Source of the DNA: an uncultured Alistipes sp.
Lineage (GTDB): Bacteria; Bacteroidota; Bacteroidia; Bacteroidales; Rikenellaceae
Length of the DNA stretch: 9,095 nucleotides
Reading direction: 5' to 3'
Assembly: GCA_900549685.1 (NCBI GenBank)
Contig: UROX01000102.1
Span: forward strand, 1 to 9,095
In this document: positions 5,857-9,095 of the stretch, piece after piece
Position numbering within the stretch: position 1 is the first letter of the stretch
How the letters are laid out: each line of letters starts with the position of its first letter
The notes under the pieces: model-generated
What the model was told of the DNA's origin: nothing
What the model saw: the letters and a program-made list of their open reading frames with translations, nothing else
The model's database searches: none
Position numbers and translations under genes: made by a program

Positions 5857-6531
5857 ATGAGCAAAAGCGAATTCGAAAAATACGCGACCGGCCACGCCGG
5901 GATCAGCAGCATGAAGCTGCACCGGTTCAAGACGATCACGCAGGACTACATCTCGCCTACGATCATCGAAGAGAGGCAGATGAACGTCGCCACGATGGAT
6001 GTTTTCTCGCGGTTGATGATGGACCGTATCATCTTTCTGGGTTGCCCGATCCACGACGACGCGGCCAACATCATCCAGGCCCAGCTGCTGTTCCTCGAAT
6101 CGGTCGATCCCGACAAGGACATTCAGATCTATATCAACTCGCCGGGCGGCTCCGTAACCGCCGGACTGGGCATCTACGACACGATGCAGCTGATCTCCTC
6201 GGACGTGGCCACGATCTGCACGGGGCTGGCGGCCAGTATGGGAGCCGTGCTGCTGACGGCCGGAGCCGCGGGCAAACGCTCGGCCCTGCCCCACTCGAGA
6301 GTGATGATCCACCAGCCGCTCGGGGGCGTGGAAGGACAGGCTTCCGACATCGAGATCACGGCCCGGCAGATCGTTCGCACGAAAAAGGAGCTTTACGAAA
6401 TCCTATCGCTGCACTCGGGCGTAAGTCTCAAAAAGATCGAAAAAGACGCCGACCGCGACTACTGGATGACCGCTCCGGAAGCCAAAGAATACGGCCTGAT
6501 CGACGAAGTGCTCGCAGGCAGAAAGAAATAG
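5857..6531 (+). CDS. clpP: ATP-dependent Clp protease proteolytic subunit ClpP
   Basis: This 224-residue serine protease forms the tetradecameric degradation chamber that works with ClpX. The catalytic triad is complete: S127 in GLAASMGA, H152 in SRVMIHQPLGG, and D201 in the DRDYWM stretch ahead of APEAKEYGLID. The oxyanion-region motif YINSPGGSVTAG (92-103) and the handle region around QASDIEITAR (161-170) are present. The ATG at 5857 is preferred because the N-terminal FEKYATGHAG resembles the N-terminus of Bacteroides ClpP as I recall it. The frame stays open upstream to 4978, but that part is out-of-frame reading of the EEP gene and leader. Residues 1-35 may include a propeptide removed by self-processing, which the sequence alone does not decide. 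clpX follows after 78 bases and the two are presumably co-transcribed. Confidence 0.97.
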   Translation: MSKSEFEKYATGHAGISSMKLHRFKTITQDYISPTIIEERQMNVATMDVFSRLMMDRIIFLGCPIHDDAANIIQAQLLFLESVDPDKDIQIYINSPGGSVTAGLGIYDTMQLISSDVATICTGLAASMGAVLLTAGAAGKRSALPHSRVMIHQPLGGVEGQASDIEITARQIVRTKKELYEILSLHSGVSLKKIEKDADRDYWMTAPEAKEYGLIDEVLAGRKK

Positions 6532-6533
6532 AC

Positions 6534-6548
6534 TCCCGCACGGCGGGA
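6534..6548 (+). other. Small hairpin just after the clpP stop codon
   Basis: TCCCGC (6534-6539) and GCGGGA (6543-6548) form a 6-base GC-rich stem with a 3-base loop. There is no U-run, so it is unlikely to terminate transcription between clpP and clpX. It may stabilise the clpP end of the message or tune the clpP:clpX ratio. GGGAAC (6545-6550) could pair alternatively with GTTCCC (6593-6598) just ahead of the clpX start. Confidence 0.35.
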
Positions 6549-6609
6549 ACGAAACCGGAACCGCGGTGAAGGTACGACAGCCGTCGCCGCTGTTCCCAAC
6601 ACTCGACTT

Positions 6610-7866
<1,257 letters not shown>

Positions 7867-8222
7867 CGGACCGAAATCCCGGAGGAACCGTTGTGGCGAC
7901 TCCGATCCGGCAAAGCGTTTCTGCAATTCCGGCAAGGCCGGCACTCTTCGACGGCAATCCGTCCCGAAGCTGCCGGATCGAAGCTGCAATCGCCGTGGGT
8001 ACCGTATAGACCGGACGGCCCCCACCCTTTCTCCGGAATCACGGGTTTCCCGGACAGACGACGCACGGGCCAACTTCGCAAGTTCGGCAACGACACCCGA
8101 CACACCGCCGTCGAAACCGGGCCAAGCATCGCCGATCTGCAAACACGAGAAAACGAAATCCGGACGATCATTTCAGAATCGTCCGGATTTCGTTTTTTAC
8201 AAGGGAGCGCTTCGGTCCGTTC
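7867..8222. other. 356-base convergent intergenic region
   Basis: No believable gene lies here. The rightward frame from 7891 runs straight through the terminator and has an Arg/Ser-rich composition without any domain. Small perfect hairpins occur at 7929-7941 (CCGGC/GCCGG, 3-base loop) and 7950-7963 (GACGG/CCGTC, 4-base loop). No Bacteroidetes promoter box was seen. The right end holds the strong bidirectional terminator. The stretch could be a long clpX 3' UTR, an unrecognised small RNA, or decayed sequence. Confidence 0.55.
8150..8198. terminator. Strong bidirectional rho-independent terminator
   Basis: A perfect 19-base stem (8150-8168 with 8178-8196) encloses a 9-base loop, CATTTCAGA. 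The GC-rich core is ATCCGGACGAT. On the plus strand it ends in T6 (8193-8198). On the minus strand the A-run at 8150-8153 supplies a short U-run. It separates clpX from the leftward winged-helix gene, whose stop lies 26 bases away, and can serve both transcripts. Confidence 0.9.
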
Positions 8223-8507
8223 TCAGAGTCGGATATAGGTTCTCAACGTCCGGACATACTCCTCCATCGCAGCCCGTCCCTGTTCGGTAATGCGGCACGA
8301 CGTACGGGTCTTCTTCCCCACGAACTCTTTCGTCACCCGGATATAGCCGGCCTTGCTCAGTTTGTCGATCTGCACGCTCAGATTGCCGGCCGTCGCGTCG
8401 GTTTTCTCCTTCAGATACGTAAAATCCGCCTCTTCCACCGACAACAGCAAGGACATGACGGCCAGCCGCAGTTGCGAGTGAAGCAACGGGTTCAATTCGC
8501 CTAACAT
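8223..8507 (-). CDS. Winged-helix DNA-binding transcriptional regulator (HTH_34-like)
   Basis: This is a 94-residue protein, essentially a lone winged-helix domain. It opens with LNPLLHSQLRLAVMSLLL (5-22). The helix-turn-helix spans about 28-55, with TDATAGNLSVQIDKLSKAGYI, where the G-N-L-S motif is characteristic. The wing KTRTSCRITEQG (66-77) is followed by a helix carrying AAMEEYV. This order matches the small MarR/ArsR-like winged-helix family (Pfam HTH_34, from memory). No ligand domain or metal-binding cysteine pattern is visible. The start at 8507 is preferred: it begins right at the conserved domain and overlaps the stop codon of the upstream membrane gene (ATGTTAG), a usual sign of translational coupling. 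The in-frame extension to 8834 is out-of-frame reading of that gene. It probably controls its own operon (inference). Confidence 0.88.
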   Translation of the reverse strand: MLGELNPLLHSQLRLAVMSLLLSVEEADFTYLKEKTDATAGNLSVQIDKLSKAGYIRVTKEFVGKKTRTSCRITEQGRAAMEEYVRTLRTYIRL

Positions 8508-9095
8508 GTCCGGAGCGTTTTTCGGTTCAGAACATGTCCGGGAATCACCATCATCGCCAGAAACGACAACCCGAAATACAGATGCCACACGGCGGTAGCC
8601 GTTCCTCCTCCGGCCAGAACCATAAGCATATACATGGCGAAAGCAAAAGCGACGAACGGCGTGTAGACCAACGACGGGACTTTCGTCACGACACCTGTCA
8701 CGGACGTACCGATTCCGGCATAAAGCAGGCACAGGGGCAACATCAGCGAAAAACCGCACTGCCCCAGAAGCAACAGCCCGATTGCCGGTATGGCAATGAG
8801 CGTCAAACAGAACAACGCGCTGACGACGCGCCAAATATCCCCGACCGTCGCATCCGTATAAGTAACGACCTCAGGACGTTTTCCGCCTATGGTCCGACAA
8901 AGCATGGGAACGAACATCGCCAGCCACAACAAGTTCCACATCGGATTACCCGTCAGCCTATTAAGACCGAAAACGACCACGGAAAGGACGACGGCCGTAT
9001 AACCGTAAGACAGAAAAACATTCCCGCTACCCGACACCAGATTGCGCTGCGTGGACTGGATCATCCGGGCGATCAGCTCCAGGCTTTCTTTCTCA
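8501..9095 (-). CDS. Multi-pass membrane protein of unknown function, N-terminus cut by window edge
   Basis: The leftward frame is open from the right window edge to the TAG at 8503-8501. Reading in from the edge gives EKESLELIARMIQSTQ, which fits the polar N-terminus of small Bacteroidetes membrane proteins usually paired with a winged-helix regulator. The ATG at 9064 is therefore probably internal and the true start lies outside. The rest has about five hydrophobic segments; counted from that internal Met they lie at about 18-36, 43-55, 80-99, 105-122 and 132-180, the last holding two or three spans. A short polar stretch, GKRPEVVTYTDATVGDIW, follows the second segment. I see no catalytic motif and claim no function. 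The stop overlaps the winged-helix start by 7 bases, so the two form an operon. A role as a sensor or partner for that regulator is possible but not shown. Confidence 0.82.
   Translation of the reverse strand, partial: EKESLELIARMIQSTQRNLVSGSGNVFLSYGYTAVVLSVVVFGLNRLTGNPMWNLLWLAMFVPMLCRTIGGKRPEVVTYTDATVGDIWRVVSALFCLTLIAIPAIGLLLLGQCGFSLMLPLCLLYAGIGTSVTGVVTKVPSLVYTPFVAFAFAMYMLMVLAGGGTATAVWHLYFGLSFLAMMVIPGHVLNRKTLRTC

Noticed and set aside
5630..5860. Possible 76-codon gene overlapping the clpP start
   Set aside because: It is a polar, low-complexity product beginning inside a hairpin, with no promoter or domain.
7891..8238. Possible 115-codon gene in the convergent gap
   Set aside because: It runs through the whole terminator and into the end of the leftward gene, and its composition is Arg/Ser-rich without a domain.

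Overview
The window looks like a stretch of chromosome from a GC-rich member of the Bacteroidales, most likely Rikenellaceae (Alistipes or a close relative). This assignment is inference from four things: Bacteroidetes-type promoters (TTG, about 20 nt, then TAnnTTTG), the near absence of Shine-Dalgarno sites, a tRNA without an encoded CCA end, and ClpP, ClpX, DUF4153 and winged-helix proteins that match the Bacteroidetes versions as I remember them. No phage, insertion sequence, CRISPR array or defence system is visible.

Left part (1-3060). A Crp/Fnr-family regulator, cut by the window edge, runs leftwards. It is divergent from a small multidrug resistance (SMR) transporter, with a candidate palindromic operator between them. 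After a 331-base gap holding a plausible promoter comes a 577-residue membrane protein of DUF4153 type.

Middle (3061-7866). This is a protein quality-control block. In order it has a strong promoter, tRNA-Leu(UAG), trigger factor (tig), a rho-independent terminator, an exported endonuclease/exonuclease/phosphatase (EEP) protein, a hairpin-rich gene-free leader, clpP and clpX. Trigger factor binds nascent chains at the ribosome. ClpX unfolds tagged or damaged proteins and feeds them to ClpP. The tig-clpP-clpX order is widely conserved in bacteria, and the EEP gene is an insertion into it.

Right part (7867-9095). A 356-base convergent gap ends in a very strong bidirectional terminator. Beyond it a leftward pair runs off the window: a multi-pass membrane protein (N-terminus missing) and a small winged-helix regulator whose start overlaps the membrane gene's stop by 7 bases.

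I did not find a convincing undescribed system. The best leads are the structured leader before clpP, the EEP insertion behind a terminator, the tRNA-Leu/tig arrangement, and two regulator/membrane-protein pairs of unknown physiological role.
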